A stretch of 64,000 nt of DNA, from contig NZ_QFBC01000023.1 of the NCBI RefSeq assembly GCF_003122325.1, positions 1 to 64,000 of the forward strand, read 5' to 3'. The notes below the pieces were generated by a model, which was not told the DNA's origin, did no database searches, and saw nothing but the letters and a program-made list of their open reading frames with translations. The first letter of the stretch is position 1, and the number at the start of each line of letters is the position of its first letter. The translations under genes were made by a program, and so were the position numbers. Of this stretch, positions 18,855-28,916 are shown one piece after another. This DNA comes from Rhizobium album. GTDB lineage: Bacteria > Pseudomonadota > Alphaproteobacteria > Rhizobiales > Rhizobiaceae.

Positions 18855-19123
18855 TCGCCTTCTTCAGAAGATCAGTTCGCCTTCGCTGGGGGAGACGAAG
18901 GCAGGCTCACTCCCATGCCCCGCAATTCCCGAAAATCCGGAGTGGGGCGTGGATGCTACCGTTGTAGGATGCCCATCCAATCTTGCCGCCGCCGTACGGC
19001 AACTACCTTTCGTGGTGGATCAGCCGTTCAGAAAGGAGAACAAAGAGTAGACAGACATTAATCACTGTAGGATAGGTTACCGACGCAAAGCGGCCCAAAA
19101 GTGGTCCGAGTCGGGAGCCAGAC
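18855..19123. other. Intergenic region before the restriction-modification genes
   Basis: No gene or RNA was recognised. The stretch should contain the promoter of the methyltransferase gene. GGGAG lies just before its GTG start. Confidence 0.35.
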
Positions 19124-20788
19124 GTGAAGCTTGTATCTCACCGCGATCCTACTGATACGCCCATTCTCCGCAAAGAGAGGGGAGCCTTCTTCACACCTGC
19201 GGCGATCACGCGTTTCATTGCCAGTTGGGCGCTTCGCGCACCCGGCGATCGGGTGCTCGAACCGGCTGCTGGCGATGCTGCGTTCCTAGTATCTGCGGTC
19301 GAGCGCCTCCGCGAACTCGCCCCCCATAGCAAGTCTTTGCCCCTCGTCCATGGCGTAGAAATACATGCCCATAGCGCAAACGTGGCGCGCCAGCGGGTCG
19401 CTGATGTCGGGGGCACTGCCAACATTCAGCTTTCGGACTTCTTCGCCGTTAACCCCAACCGATCTTTCAATGCGGTGATCGGGAATCCACCCTTCATCAG
19501 GTATCAGGATTTCACCGGAGAGGCGCGAGCCCGTGCTCGCGAGGTCGCCATTCGTGAAGGGGTGTCCCTCACCGGGCTCGCGTCGAGTTGGGCAGCCTTC
19601 ACTGTGCACTCGACTTCCTTCCTTCAGCCTGGCGGTCGCTTAGGTTTCGTTCTCCCCGCTGAATTGCTTTCGGTGAACTATGCCGCCCCGGTGCGCAAGT
19701 TCCTGTTCAGTCGGTTCAGGGATGTCCAACTTGTGCTGTTTGACGAACAAGTTTTTCCTGAAGCCGAAGCAGATGTGGTGCTTCTTCTTGCCGACGGATA
19801 TCTTGAGGGTCCTACCTCCCACGGAACTATTCGTCAGACGAAGAACGCCGAGACACTTGCCAATCTCGGTCCTGGCCAGAGCTGGACGCCTGCGGATCCC
19901 GCTGCCAAATGGACGAGCAGTCTCATCGATGCCGCTGTCGTCCATCAGCTGCGGACTCTAATGGAAGAAGGCCTCTTTGCGAATCTGGAGACCTGGGGCG
20001 ATACCACGCTCGGAATGGTGACCGGCAACAACAGATACTTTACCCTTTCTCCTGAGCGCGTTGCTGAGCTTAAGCTGGGTCCTGAAGAGCTTCTTAGTGT
20101 CTCCCCGCCCGGCAGCTCTCATTTGAGAGGTCTTTCACTTTCGAATGCAGACCTCGAAAAGCTCGGGCAAGGCGGAAGTGCCATCCACCTCTTCTATCCA
20201 AGCGACCCGCCGTCGCCGGCAGCTGCTGCGTACATTGCAGATGGGCATCGGACGGGGGTGGACACTGCCTATAAGTGTCGGGTTCGCAAAACGTGGTACC
20301 GCGTGCCCCTAATTGCTCCGGCTGACCTTTTTCTTACCTGCATGAATGCGGATACACCCCGCATCACCGAGAATGCCGCCAAAGCCCATCACCTCAACTC
20401 TATCCACGGCGTCTATCTCGATGAGAAATATAAGCTCCTTGGCAAACAACTGCTTCCGCTGGCCAGCTTAAACTCCGTTACGTTGCTGCACGCCGAAATG
20501 GTTGGCCGCGCTTATGGAGGCGGGATCCTCAAGATCGAGCCGAGGGAGGCGGACATATGGGCGATGCCTTCGCCAACTTTGGTCGCCTCTCGTGCCGAAA
20601 GGCTTCGTGAGGTCAAGCGAAGCGTTGCAAAACTTCTTGAAAAGGGAGGGCTGCTTGATGCCGTGCAAATAGTTGACCGAGTACTTTTTGCAGACACTGA
20701 CATCACCGCGGCTCAGTTGGCAGCTGTCCGAAATGCACGTGCAGAACTGGCGAACCGCCGCACTGTGAGGTCAGCAAGTGGCCGCTAA
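19124..20788 (+). CDS. N6-adenine DNA methyltransferase of a type II-like R-M system
   Basis: This 554-residue SAM-dependent methyltransferase has motif X/I region ERGAFFTPAAI followed by VLEPAAGDAAFL (SAM binding) and catalytic motif IV NPPF (in NPPFIRYQDF, near residue 120). NPPF/NPPY marks amino-methyltransferases acting on adenine. The C-terminal half (about 300-500) would be the target-recognition region. The GTG start is preceded by GGGAG at 6-bp spacing. The gene overlaps the next by 11 bp, the usual arrangement for a methylase with its cognate endonuclease. It protects host DNA at the recognition site. Confidence 0.85.
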   Translation: MKLVSHRDPTDTPILRKERGAFFTPAAITRFIASWALRAPGDRVLEPAAGDAAFLVSAVERLRELAPHSKSLPLVHGVEIHAHSANVARQRVADVGGTANIQLSDFFAVNPNRSFNAVIGNPPFIRYQDFTGEARARAREVAIREGVSLTGLASSWAAFTVHSTSFLQPGGRLGFVLPAELLSVNYAAPVRKFLFSRFRDVQLVLFDEQVFPEAEADVVLLLADGYLEGPTSHGTIRQTKNAETLANLGPGQSWTPADPAAKWTSSLIDAAVVHQLRTLMEEGLFANLETWGDTTLGMVTGNNRYFTLSPERVAELKLGPEELLSVSPPGSSHLRGLSLSNADLEKLGQGGSAIHLFYPSDPPSPAAAAYIADGHRTGVDTAYKCRVRKTWYRVPLIAPADLFLTCMNADTPRITENAAKAHHLNSIHGVYLDEKYKLLGKQLLPLASLNSVTLLHAEMVGRAYGGGILKIEPREADIWAMPSPTLVASRAERLREVKRSVAKLLEKGGLLDAVQIVDRVLFADTDITAAQLAAVRNARAELANRRTVRSASGR

Positions 20789-21809
20789 ACCGAGTTCGAA
20801 AACTGAAGCGTGGGAAATCTTCGATTACATCGTTGAGGCCGCCGCCCCCGGCGGAGAACACACCAACCCTTGGGCTCTGGGACCGGACGGCCAGCCGCAG
20901 TTCCGTCCAGACTATGAAACCCTGGCGCTGCTGCTCGGTGTCCCTCTCCACCTGAAAGTGGGGACGCAAACAGGTGTGCCGGCCCTGGCCCTGGATGTTT
21001 GGCTCAGCTACGAGCTTCGCAGGGCTGGATTTGGTACAGACCAAGTGTGGCCCAGACCTTCAAACCCGCGCGTTCTTCCCGCCCCTGTGGCCGCCTTTGT
21101 CAAATCACTCCCCTCGTCAATTCGAGCCAAGGCTCAATCGCATCTGACATCGAACACGTCGATTCCGAGCGTCACGTCGTCCTCGGCGTCAATTCTGGGC
21201 AAAAACTATCTGAAGCAAGTTGATGTCATCATCACCGACTGGGTAACGGGCCCGGAATTGCTGATATCGACGAAGCGAATGGACTCGTCGTACGGAAAGA
21301 ATGCGCCTAACCGCATAGAAGAATCGTACGGCGACGCCAAGAACCTTCGCCTGCGCCATCCGCTTGCGGCTTTGGGTTTCTTGTTCGGGCTCCGCTCAGA
21401 CATCCTGGAAAAAGAACCTAAGACCGCAGAGTGGCTGTTCGACCTTCTGTCCAAGCTGGGCCGGGAGGACGATGCGTATCACGCTACCTGTCTGGTGCTG
21501 ATGGACTATTCCAGCGATCAGGCACCGGTAGAGGCCGACAAGGAAGAGCCCAGCCCCGGCATACTGGAGCCGGGGCCACAGCCGATAAGTGATGCGACCG
21601 AGGATGAGGCTGTAGAACTTCCGGAAAGCACGATCGAGAGCATAGTTAAGGCCTTGCCCAAGGTATCAATCCTGGAGGAGAGAACCCCTGATGATCTCTC
21701 CCCCGCGCGCTTTCTAACCTCGTTGATCAATCGTGTTCTTGCCGCTACGCCGGTAAATATGCACGAAGAAGCGAGGAAGCGCCGCGCTTCGGTTCGACTG
21801 ACTAAGTGA
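20778..21809 (+). CDS. Probable restriction endonuclease partner
   Basis: This 343-residue protein overlaps the methyltransferase gene by 11 bp. A nuclease-like core is visible near residues 145-165: QVDVIITDW followed by ELLISTKR, i.e. an acidic residue then E-x-x-STK. That is compatible with the PD-(D/E)XK fold found in many type II endonucleases. An acidic, Pro-rich tail follows. The assignment rests mainly on position and this motif; the recognition site cannot be predicted. Confidence 0.65.
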   Translation: MAAKPSSKTEAWEIFDYIVEAAAPGGEHTNPWALGPDGQPQFRPDYETLALLLGVPLHLKVGTQTGVPALALDVWLSYELRRAGFGTDQVWPRPSNPRVLPAPVAAFVKSLPSSIRAKAQSHLTSNTSIPSVTSSSASILGKNYLKQVDVIITDWVTGPELLISTKRMDSSYGKNAPNRIEESYGDAKNLRLRHPLAALGFLFGLRSDILEKEPKTAEWLFDLLSKLGREDDAYHATCLVLMDYSSDQAPVEADKEEPSPGILEPGPQPISDATEDEAVELPESTIESIVKALPKVSILEERTPDDLSPARFLTSLINRVLAATPVNMHEEARKRRASVRLTK

Positions 21810-21927
21810 AGGCTTTTGCGCCGGCTTTATGCAAGCTGTCCTGCACCTATCTGTTCGGCTGCAGTTGAGGGGAACCGAACCGGAGACCCTGTCAAATTGG
21901 AGTGTAAGCCTCTTGTGTGCGTCGTTA

Positions 21928-22929
21928 CTAGGCACCTGTCGCATTATAAGGTGGCGGCTCAATGTCCTGGATCTGATCAAACACTTCAAGGTAATGGCGT
22001 GCCCGCCTCGGAAGACTGACACCAAGCTCGGCGACGTCCAAAACTCGCCGCCTCAGATCAAATGTCCCTTCAACCTCATGCATTTCATAGAACGCTATAG
22101 GTCGCTGCCTGCCCTCAAGCGCCCTCACAATCGCATATTTGACGGCGAGATCGCATCGCATCCCGAAGGTTATATCCTCCATTTCCAGCGGCGAATTCTG
22201 CGAGCCGCGGCGTCCGATAAGACGCCATTCGCACTCGTAGTTCCAATCCGGAGCCTTCTGCAACAGAACCAGATCATCCACCAGGCGTTGAGCGCCCGCG
22301 TCGTCGCGAAGCATCGCGGCAACTGCGCTCGCCTGGACAAGGCGCGAGCCGCCGTAATTTACTTTGCGAAGGCTATTACCAACGTCGCCCGGGACCGAAT
22401 AACCGATGCATAAACCACGATGCTGATCACCATAATGGCTCCACATCACCGGAGATTGCCATCTCTCGCTCAGAGAAACGATGCCCTTGTTGTATTGCCG
22501 AAGGAGCTCTCGCTCCACATAACTCGTAAGAAGGAAGACGTCGGGATCCTCCATTTCGTAATCGGGATTGGTCGCGTTGTAAGCGACTTCCTGCAACATC
22601 TTCTCTGCCTGTTGTCGGCCGAGCCTCAGAATATGCTCCACCGTTTTTCGGCCCCGATAGCGGATCGTCTTTGCCGCAGCCTCTAACTCTGCCGTCGTTC
22701 GACGCTCGACAAAGGTCCTGAGCATCTCTTGCAACGCGACAGCATCGACGTCTGCCTTGAGCGTCGGGCGAGTATCGAGAGGATCGTTGAACGTGCTGGG
22801 ATCAGCGTAATAGAGTTGATCTTCGACAAGCATCTCGATCGTGCGATTGCTGAACGACCTATATTTATAGATCCGATCCGGCAGTTGATCGACCACCGGT
22901 TTCTCATCATCTTCAGGTGCTGCTGCCAT
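21928..22929 (-). CDS. DUF2971 protein downstream of short pAgo
   Basis: This 333-residue protein carries the DUF2971 hallmarks: DRIYKYRSFSNRTIEML, then YYADPSTFNDPLDT near the N-terminus, and VMWSHYGDQHRGLCIGYSV in the middle. DUF2971 proteins are common in defence islands but have no settled biochemical role. The gene begins 8 bp after the pAgo stop, with GAGG upstream of its ATG, so it is the third gene of the Mrr-TIR-APAZ/pAgo operon. It may be an added effector or regulator of that system, or a passenger. Confidence 0.8.
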   Translation of the reverse strand: MAAAPEDDEKPVVDQLPDRIYKYRSFSNRTIEMLVEDQLYYADPSTFNDPLDTRPTLKADVDAVALQEMLRTFVERRTTAELEAAAKTIRYRGRKTVEHILRLGRQQAEKMLQEVAYNATNPDYEMEDPDVFLLTSYVERELLRQYNKGIVSLSERWQSPVMWSHYGDQHRGLCIGYSVPGDVGNSLRKVNYGGSRLVQASAVAAMLRDDAGAQRLVDDLVLLQKAPDWNYECEWRLIGRRGSQNSPLEMEDITFGMRCDLAVKYAIVRALEGRQRPIAFYEMHEVEGTFDLRRRVLDVAELGVSLPRRARHYLEVFDQIQDIEPPPYNATGA

Positions 22930-22937
22930 CTTCGACC

Positions 22938-24488
22938 TCAGACATAGAATTTGAAAGGCTGCTTTTCTTCACCTTTTGCAGATCCCATGGTGAGTACGTC
23001 GCCCACCATCTTCGCGAACCGGACCGTGACCGGTAAGCCGTCGTTAAAATTGCAGCAATTGTAGTTGATCTTCGTCAATCCCATGATATCGGAGAGAACG
23101 GTGCGGATATCAGGCCTTGTTGCTTTTGATCGCATTACCGTGATGTGAAGCGGGTTCGGTGTCTCAGGCCCGATGTAAGTGTCGAGCTCGGCAACATAGC
23201 CGGTAGTCCAAAGATAGGCCGTCTTGTCATCGAGCAGGAGTGCCGTACCGCGGATGACTGGATAGTCACCGTCGCGGAACAACTTGGTCTCGCCGCCGGT
23301 CGTTCGGATTCTGACGCCAACGATATTCGTTTCAGTTGGAGCGGCCTCGACAAACGCGCTCCACTCTTCGTCGTTAAAATAGGTCTGGCCGTGGATGAAT
23401 AGCTCGCGAGGCGGCGACTTGTGGGCCTCGATGTAAGAGCTGAGGACGAGATTTAGCAGGTTTTTTGCTGCGTCGCGCTTTAGGTGATACTCATAATCAC
23501 CTGTCTTCCACGGGCCATTGGCGCCGCGAAAGACGACGCCATCGCCCTCACTGAGGAACATCTGCGCGGCACAACAGGCGTGTCCATCTGGGTCGCTTGG
23601 CAAATTCTTGTAGACCATGCCAATGTAACAGACACCGGGCCGAACTTGTGCGAGACGCCATGGCGGCTTGGGCTGCGTTTTGTAATAAAGCCCCGTCCCG
23701 ATATTCCATGCGACTGTCGCCGCATCCTGGGTTTTTCGAACAGGATAGCCGGCGGTGTTCAGAAATTTCTCGGGAGCCAGGGTTGTCTCGCGCAGTAGCT
23801 GTGTTGGCGCGATCTTGAGAAATTCTGCCTTGATCCGGCGGTGAAAGTCGGGAACATCGTCGAAGATCTCCTCGCCTTGAAGATCAATGACCGAGGCCAA
23901 CAAAGGCAGGGTCGCCTTCCCCTTCTGCTTTCTGCTGAAGTCCCCTTTCTCGAGGACGAGCCCTGATCGCTTTGAACCTGGGCGGCAGCGATCATATACG
24001 ATCTCGGGAAGAACGAGAACCCAGACGTCGATGGATCGCTCCTCATTTTTGAGATGCTTTTTGACGCGGTCAATATAGAGGCGTGCGACCTTGTCGACGG
24101 CTTCATTCAAATTCTGTAGCCGTGTCGCGTGCTCAATGTCAGGAAGCGGTATCGAGAGGGCGCTGCACCCGTCCGGATCAAACGAAATTCCAAAGATCTC
24201 TTCGAGGCCAGGAAAGTTTGCAAGGTGCAAACGGTCGGCTTTTTCGCCTTTTCCCGGTGGGGGAACGGAAACCTGGCGATGCAGCCTGAATCCCCAGTCT
24301 CGGAAATGTGAGATGCCGTCGGGCGTGCCGACTACGCCGAGATTTATCTCACGGGGCTTTCGCGCCTTCGCATGTGGCCCGTAAAGGAACAGACCGTCCT
24401 TCGGATGCGGACTGGTCTGCATTCCTGCAAACTCAAGCTGCGGCTCATTGAAATGTTCGACGACAAGTGATTTCTCAGGCAGCTTCAT
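22938..24488 (-). CDS. Short prokaryotic Argonaute (MID-PIWI)
   Basis: This protein of about 516 residues resembles short prokaryotic Argonautes, which contain only MID and PIWI domains. The PIWI-like C-terminus shows [25 protein letters not shown] and the strongly conserved closing segment [14 protein letters not shown] followed by LPVTVRFA. A full DEDX catalytic tetrad is not evident, as expected for short pAgos that sense guide-directed targets without cutting. I chose ATG 24488, which overlaps the upstream APAZ-protein stop by 14 bp, although the frame is open to 24554. It probably forms a heterodimer with the upstream protein and unleashes its effector domain when guide and target nucleic acids pair. 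Confidence 0.8.
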   Translation of the reverse strand: MKLPEKSLVVEHFNEPQLEFAGMQTSPHPKDGLFLYGPHAKARKPREINLGVVGTPDGISHFRDWGFRLHRQVSVPPPGKGEKADRLHLANFPGLEEIFGISFDPDGCSALSIPLPDIEHATRLQNLNEAVDKVARLYIDRVKKHLKNEERSIDVWVLVLPEIVYDRCRPGSKRSGLVLEKGDFSRKQKGKATLPLLASVIDLQGEEIFDDVPDFHRRIKAEFLKIAPTQLLRETTLAPEKFLNTAGYPVRKTQDAATVAWNIGTGLYYKTQPKPPWRLAQVRPGVCYIGMVYKNLPSDPDGHACCAAQMFLSEGDGVVFRGANGPWKTGDYEYHLKRDAAKNLLNLVLSSYIEAHKSPPRELFIHGQTYFNDEEWSAFVEAAPTETNIVGVRIRTTGGETKLFRDGDYPVIRGTALLLDDKTAYLWTTGYVAELDTYIGPETPNPLHITVMRSKATRPDIRTVLSDIMGLTKINYNCCNFNDGLPVTVRFAKMVGDVLTMGSAKGEEKQPFKFYV

Positions 24489-26412
24489 CGTCAACCTCAT
24501 CGGCCTCGGGCCGGCCAAGCGTTGACAGATCCGTCTCTTCAGCGTCGGCGTCAAGGATATCGGGCAAAGCCGTGCTTACCGGGCTGGTGAACAGGAGCGG
24601 GCTTGCCTCAAGGACGAGGGACGCTGTTGGAGACAACGGCAATCGAATGAAGGCGGAGTCACCCGACAAGATTTCGAGAAAGGCGAGCATTCGGCCGTAC
24701 CACTGCTTGTTTCGCCACCCCTTACAGATCGTCCTCCGAAGACGATGCTGCTTCTTGGCGTCTTCGATCGCGACACCGGCTGGCGTCTTGTTGTCCTTGG
24801 CAAACAGGACTCGGGACTTCAGCTTGAAGTGAAAGAAGGGCCAGAACGCCGGAATAGCCGTGACGCCGAACTGCCAGACATGTCCCTTTGCAACATTGCG
24901 CAGCATCGAGGAACGCCGCTCACCCTGTTGTCCCCAAGGTATGCGTTGACCTATCTGCGCTTGATCAGGCGACACATGGAACCCCGCGGCATTGGAATAT
25001 TGGTACTCGATGAAGCCAAGCTTTCTGCAGTGCGCGATCCATGCCTTCTTGAACATTGTGTGGATCAGATTGGCGGCAACCTGTTTCTCGACCTTTAACT
25101 TCTGATGCCCGGATTCGATGAAGCTCGTGAGCTCGATCTCCTCTTTCACAGTGAACTTGCCTGCCAACGCAAATGCGTCTTCAATCTCGTCAGGCTGCGC
25201 GAAGGTTACAAAACCCTGGCCCATCAACGCTGCCGGAAATGCGAAAGCATCAAGCGCCTTTTGCAGCCGAGACCTATCGACCGCCCCAGATGCCTCATAA
25301 TAGAGAATTGCACCAGGAATCTCCGTAATCCGGAGCCAATTGGATGTCAGGCGCTCGGGTTCGTCCACCAGGGCAACTGATCCGCGACGTCGAAAGACCT
25401 GCCAGTTCGGGTCAATAGTGACGCGGCCCGGGTCGCGCGGCACCTTTTGACGTTTTAGGGTGTCGAGCAACGACAGCAAACCTTCAGCCCAGCCGCGTAC
25501 AAAGTCGACGGCCAGGGCGTCGCCGATGCCTTTAATCTTGCGGTAGGGCTCCAAGCGAAGAGGGATCAGGAACCGCGCATCATCAACGAATTCGGCCACC
25601 TCCGCAGCAATCGCAATATCCTCCTGGACATTCTCGTCTTCCAAAGTTTCGTTGCAACAGCAAACGAGGACTTTTACCGCCCGATGTTGCAGCGCGATAT
25701 TGATTTGCCGGCGCCAGCGATCGCCGGGCTGCAATGTTAGAATATCAGCGAATACGCGGTAGCCCTCTGCTTGAAGTTTCGGTGCGAGCCATATGGTGAA
25801 CTCGTCGTCTCGGGGAGATGACTTGATTATGAAGATTGTGTCCCGCGGGATCTCCTCAGGTGAGGCCGCCTCCCCTTCCGCCTGCTTTGGCGCCGGTAAG
25901 AGCGTTGAAAGCGATTCCGGGGGCTGCTCGGAACGCAAGCCCGACTTTTCTATCACGGAGGTTAGAACGCTCTCCATCACAGCGGTCGAGCCCATCCAAA
26001 GCTTGGGATGTGCCTTCTCGATATCCGGGTATGCTCGCAGAAGCGAATTTAGATCGTCAGGGCCGAAGATGTCTCCCGGCGACAACAGAGAAGGACCGAT
26101 TATTTCCTGAAGGGCACGTTTGTTGGCGGGTGTCAGCGGCGTTGAGGTGACCAGCAGGTATCGGTTGGGTTTGAGAGTGTCGATTGACGCCCGTTCGCGC
26201 TTCATCGTCGACTTCAGGGCCGAAAACGACGACCGACCATAGTGCTTGGCCTGAAGTACGATGTCGCCGTCTGCGGTTGTGTGTCGTCCATCGATGCCGT
26301 CATCCGGGCCAGCGGGAAAAGCCTCGAAGCGCACGCCGAGCGCGCGCCCTGCGAGAGCGCGGGCAAGTTCTTCGAAATCAGCATGATGTAGATTCGCGAA
26401 GTCATAGGTCAT
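24475..26412 (-). CDS. Mrr-TIR-APAZ protein, effector partner of short pAgo
   Basis: This is a multidomain protein of about 645 residues. Residues 5-120 look like an Mrr-type restriction domain: [14 protein letters not shown], then [20 protein letters not shown] with the D...QxK catalytic pattern (Asp41, Gln54, Lys56). Residues 190-315 look like a TIR domain: [15 protein letters not shown], then [20 protein letters not shown] and VKVLVCCC. The rest (about 340-640) has the size and position of an APAZ domain, which packs against short pAgo. TIR domains in SPARTA-type systems degrade NAD+ to abort infection; here a nuclease domain is added. I chose ATG 26412 ([10 protein letters not shown]); the frame continues to 26436. 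Confidence 0.75.
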   Translation of the reverse strand: MTYDFANLHHADFEELARALAGRALGVRFEAFPAGPDDGIDGRHTTADGDIVLQAKHYGRSSFSALKSTMKRERASIDTLKPNRYLLVTSTPLTPANKRALQEIIGPSLLSPGDIFGPDDLNSLLRAYPDIEKAHPKLWMGSTAVMESVLTSVIEKSGLRSEQPPESLSTLLPAPKQAEGEAASPEEIPRDTIFIIKSSPRDDEFTIWLAPKLQAEGYRVFADILTLQPGDRWRRQINIALQHRAVKVLVCCCNETLEDENVQEDIAIAAEVAEFVDDARFLIPLRLEPYRKIKGIGDALAVDFVRGWAEGLLSLLDTLKRQKVPRDPGRVTIDPNWQVFRRRGSVALVDEPERLTSNWLRITEIPGAILYYEASGAVDRSRLQKALDAFAFPAALMGQGFVTFAQPDEIEDAFALAGKFTVKEEIELTSFIESGHQKLKVEKQVAANLIHTMFKKAWIAHCRKLGFIEYQYSNAAGFHVSPDQAQIGQRIPWGQQGERRSSMLRNVAKGHVWQFGVTAIPAFWPFFHFKLKSRVLFAKDNKTPAGVAIEDAKKQHRLRRTICKGWRNKQWYGRMLAFLEILSGDSAFIRLPLSPTASLVLEASPLLFTSPVSTALPDILDADAEETDLSTLGRPEADEVDDEAA

Positions 26413-26436
26413 GCACGGAAGTTCAGAATGACCCAT

Positions 26437-26693
26437 CGGTCTCGGTCAAGCGCCAAAGATCGGGCTTTGCAACTTGAATGCACTTGCAAACAAGTTTTTA
26501 GATCGGATTGCACCTAAAGCTGTGGATACTTTGTCGAAGCTGTGCGGTCGCGCGAAGAATCTAGCAGAGAATCGGTGTCGTATATTCCGAACATGTCCCG
26601 ATAGCTCGGTGTTCAATGTATGGAATTCGGTCGAACCGGCCAAGAGTCTCGTATTTCTGAAATGGACTGCGGCCGTTTTTTCCTGGAGACAAG
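26437..26693. promoter_or_regulatory. Divergent promoter region
   Basis: This 257-bp spacer separates the pAgo operon (minus) from the CoiA-like/TIGR02391 pair (plus). It must contain both promoters. A minus-strand open frame crossing it (26446-27006) overlaps the plus-strand gene and lacks support. Confidence 0.4.
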
Positions 26694-27827
26694 ATGCCAA
26701 CGACAGCATTTTCGGCACATTACTCACGCGAGCTGGACGTGGAGCAGCTTGGATGGCTTCTGAGCGGCGATCGACCCGGGGACGATCAGGCAACGGTCGC
26801 GGATCTATCGCAATGGGCAGGCTGGATTCGGACAGACATCCGCTGTTCATCCTGCGGAAAAACCGGGGCGCAAGTCGTGCGGCCCAGCAAGGCTCGCGGC
26901 AGCCAGGCCGTCCTTCGCCAAGCGCATTTTCGTTTCGTTGATCATCAGGGCGGCGATGGTCATCACCCATTCTGTGAGTTTTACGGCAACGACACCGGCG
27001 AGGCACGACAAACAGACAGTCTCCTGAATTTCGGTTCTGAGAAGAGCGCCGAAACGAGAGCGGTCCGCCTGCTCGTGTGCAAAGGCATTGAAACAGGCCT
27101 GTTTAACCAAGCCACCATCCGTGCGATGCGACAGTGGTTCTTCGACATGAAATCTGAGAGCCGCTTCAAGGTCCGGGCGACGCCGGAGGCACTTGCTTGG
27201 GCGCGTTCGCTGCAACGTCATCCAAGCTACCGGCGCTGGACGTTTCACCCGGCGCAAGCAGAGATGCCTGCATTTGACTGGCAGGCGGCTGCAAAGTTCC
27301 AGTTCACGGAGGAGAACTTGGCCCTTGTAGAATTGGCGAAAACCGTTGTCCATCAAGATGCGGAATGGAAGAGGGCGGGCCTGATGGCGGCAAAGCACTT
27401 TGGTCAGGAGGTTTTTAACACTGCAGCGCTACAACCCTACTATGAAGACACCCTCACGTTGTGCGCATTTGTCGCGAAAAATAGTGGAATTAGCTTCGGA
27501 AAAACCAGTCCTGATTACTATCGTTTTCAGGGCGCCCCTATCCCTCTCCTGGCGTTGTGCGCCCTGATGCTGTTCACCTCCGAATGGGAGATGAACACTG
27601 CTATTGCCAAATTCGCGAGACTGCTTGCCAGCGCAGAACCCAGCGACCTTTCGCTTGGCAACATGATCGGCTTGAACCCTTTCCACGATTACGCAGCATG
27701 GCGGCTGGTGATCCTAGCCGCCGAAGTTGCCGAAAGGTCGCTGAAAGGCTTCGACTATCAAGCGCAACTGACCGCGATCGAGTCGGACCTCCGCCGGCAG
27801 CACGCAATTTGGAAAAGTGCAGGGTGA
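26694..27827 (+). CDS. Hypothetical protein with CoiA-like zinc-binding N-terminus
   Basis: This 377-residue protein has at residues 48-100 a pattern IRCSSCGKTGAQVV, then AHFRF and HHPFCEFY. It is a CxxC followed by conserved His residues and a late Cys, reminiscent of the zinc-binding N-terminus of CoiA-type nuclease-related proteins. The C-terminal 220 residues are helical and unrecognised. The gene lies 2 bp before the ATG of the TIGR02391-like gene, so the two form an operon. A defence or recombination-related role is only inferred from context. Confidence 0.65.
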   Translation: MPTTAFSAHYSRELDVEQLGWLLSGDRPGDDQATVADLSQWAGWIRTDIRCSSCGKTGAQVVRPSKARGSQAVLRQAHFRFVDHQGGDGHHPFCEFYGNDTGEARQTDSLLNFGSEKSAETRAVRLLVCKGIETGLFNQATIRAMRQWFFDMKSESRFKVRATPEALAWARSLQRHPSYRRWTFHPAQAEMPAFDWQAAAKFQFTEENLALVELAKTVVHQDAEWKRAGLMAAKHFGQEVFNTAALQPYYEDTLTLCAFVAKNSGISFGKTSPDYYRFQGAPIPLLALCALMLFTSEWEMNTAIAKFARLLASAEPSDLSLGNMIGLNPFHDYAAWRLVILAAEVAERSLKGFDYQAQLTAIESDLRRQHAIWKSAG

Positions 27828-27829
27828 CA

Positions 27830-28630
27830 ATGGCGACCTTCACGCAATCGCAGTTGCAAGCGATCGCCGATGCATTGGGAGACACCGGCGATGGACTGAC
27901 CGGTTCCGAAATCGGCCATCTTCTGGCAACCGTCAAGATCACTGATACCGATCCCCAGATGACCAAGCGCCACAGGCTCTACAATGCCTTCGTTCACGAC
28001 CAGAATTCCCGCAAGGACCGCACGCATATCATTGCTTTCATACGCAAAGCGATGAAGCCTGAACGCTTTGCCCGTGAGCAGGGGCGTTTTGAACCCATGC
28101 GTCAAAACCTCAATCGCGCCCTGGCATTCGCCGGCTTGGCAGTTGAAGCCTCCGGCGCGTTGGTGTCGGCCGCTGCCGTCGAGACGTTGTCTCAAGCTAC
28201 GCGCCGAGCGCAGGAGCTTCGGGACGATCTGACTACCCGAGGCGTCCATCCGGATGTACTCCGCTTCTGTCGCGAGGAGCTGCTCGCGGACAACTATTTC
28301 CATGCGGTCCTCGAGGCCGTGAAAAGCGTCGCGGATAAGATACGGCAGCGAACCGGCCTGACCGATGACGGGGCAAGCCTTATCGATCGCGCCTTCAGCG
28401 GCGCCTGCCCCATGCTGGCGATAAATGCGCTGGTGAGCGAAAACGAAAAGAGTGAGCAGCGAGGCTTCTCCAACCTCTTGAAGGGCACTTTCAGCATGTT
28501 TCGCAATACCACGGCGCATGCGCCGAGAGTTCACTGGCAAATGTCGAAGGATGATGCCGAGGACCTGCTCTCGATGGTCTCGCTCATGCATCGCCGGATT
28601 GATGCAGCAGTAATGCCGCGTCGCGTTTGA
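27830..28630 (+). CDS. TIGR02391-type (Ymh-like) conserved protein
   Basis: This 266-residue protein has a C-terminal part with the pattern seen in the conserved family TIGR02391/Ymh: LIDRAFSGACPMLAIN, then RGFSNLLKGTFSMFRNTTAHAPR. Such proteins often appear as orphans or pairs in defence islands; the RN-x-x-AH element resembles nucleotide-binding or HEPN-type RNase motifs. I start at ATG 27830, two bases after the previous stop, instead of the upstream open frame from 27557. The function is unknown. Confidence 0.7.
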   Translation: MATFTQSQLQAIADALGDTGDGLTGSEIGHLLATVKITDTDPQMTKRHRLYNAFVHDQNSRKDRTHIIAFIRKAMKPERFAREQGRFEPMRQNLNRALAFAGLAVEASGALVSAAAVETLSQATRRAQELRDDLTTRGVHPDVLRFCREELLADNYFHAVLEAVKSVADKIRQRTGLTDDGASLIDRAFSGACPMLAINALVSENEKSEQRGFSNLLKGTFSMFRNTTAHAPRVHWQMSKDDAEDLLSMVSLMHRRIDAAVMPRRV

Positions 28631-28916
28631 GCGGATTCAACAAAGCAACACGCCATCACGTATATGTTTCGGAAGATCTTGACCCATCCAGGATTCATAC
28701 GCACGCCAGCTCGAGCATTAGTGCGGAGGGAATCGGCGATGCTCTCCAGACCGACGTAACCGATGGGCGCAACATTTGACCGAATTCATGGCACCCGTTT
28801 CTCAGCCACCAACCAAAACCGCTGAAAGCATCCAGTGAGACGAGAGGCAAGGCACGAAAAAAGGCCCTACACGGCAACATCCTTTGCTTGCAATTTTAGC
28901 ATGAATTGAGCTTATA
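28631..28916. promoter_or_regulatory. Intergenic region before the Lamassu-like operon
   Basis: No gene was recognised. An AT-rich stretch (28880-28916, containing TTGCAATTTTAGC and TTATAG) is the most likely promoter of the three-gene operon that follows. Confidence 0.35.

Noticed and set aside
26446-27006. A 186-codon minus-strand frame between the pAgo operon and the CoiA-like gene
   Set aside because: It overlaps the plus-strand gene with a zinc motif and the promoter region, and has no recognisable domain.
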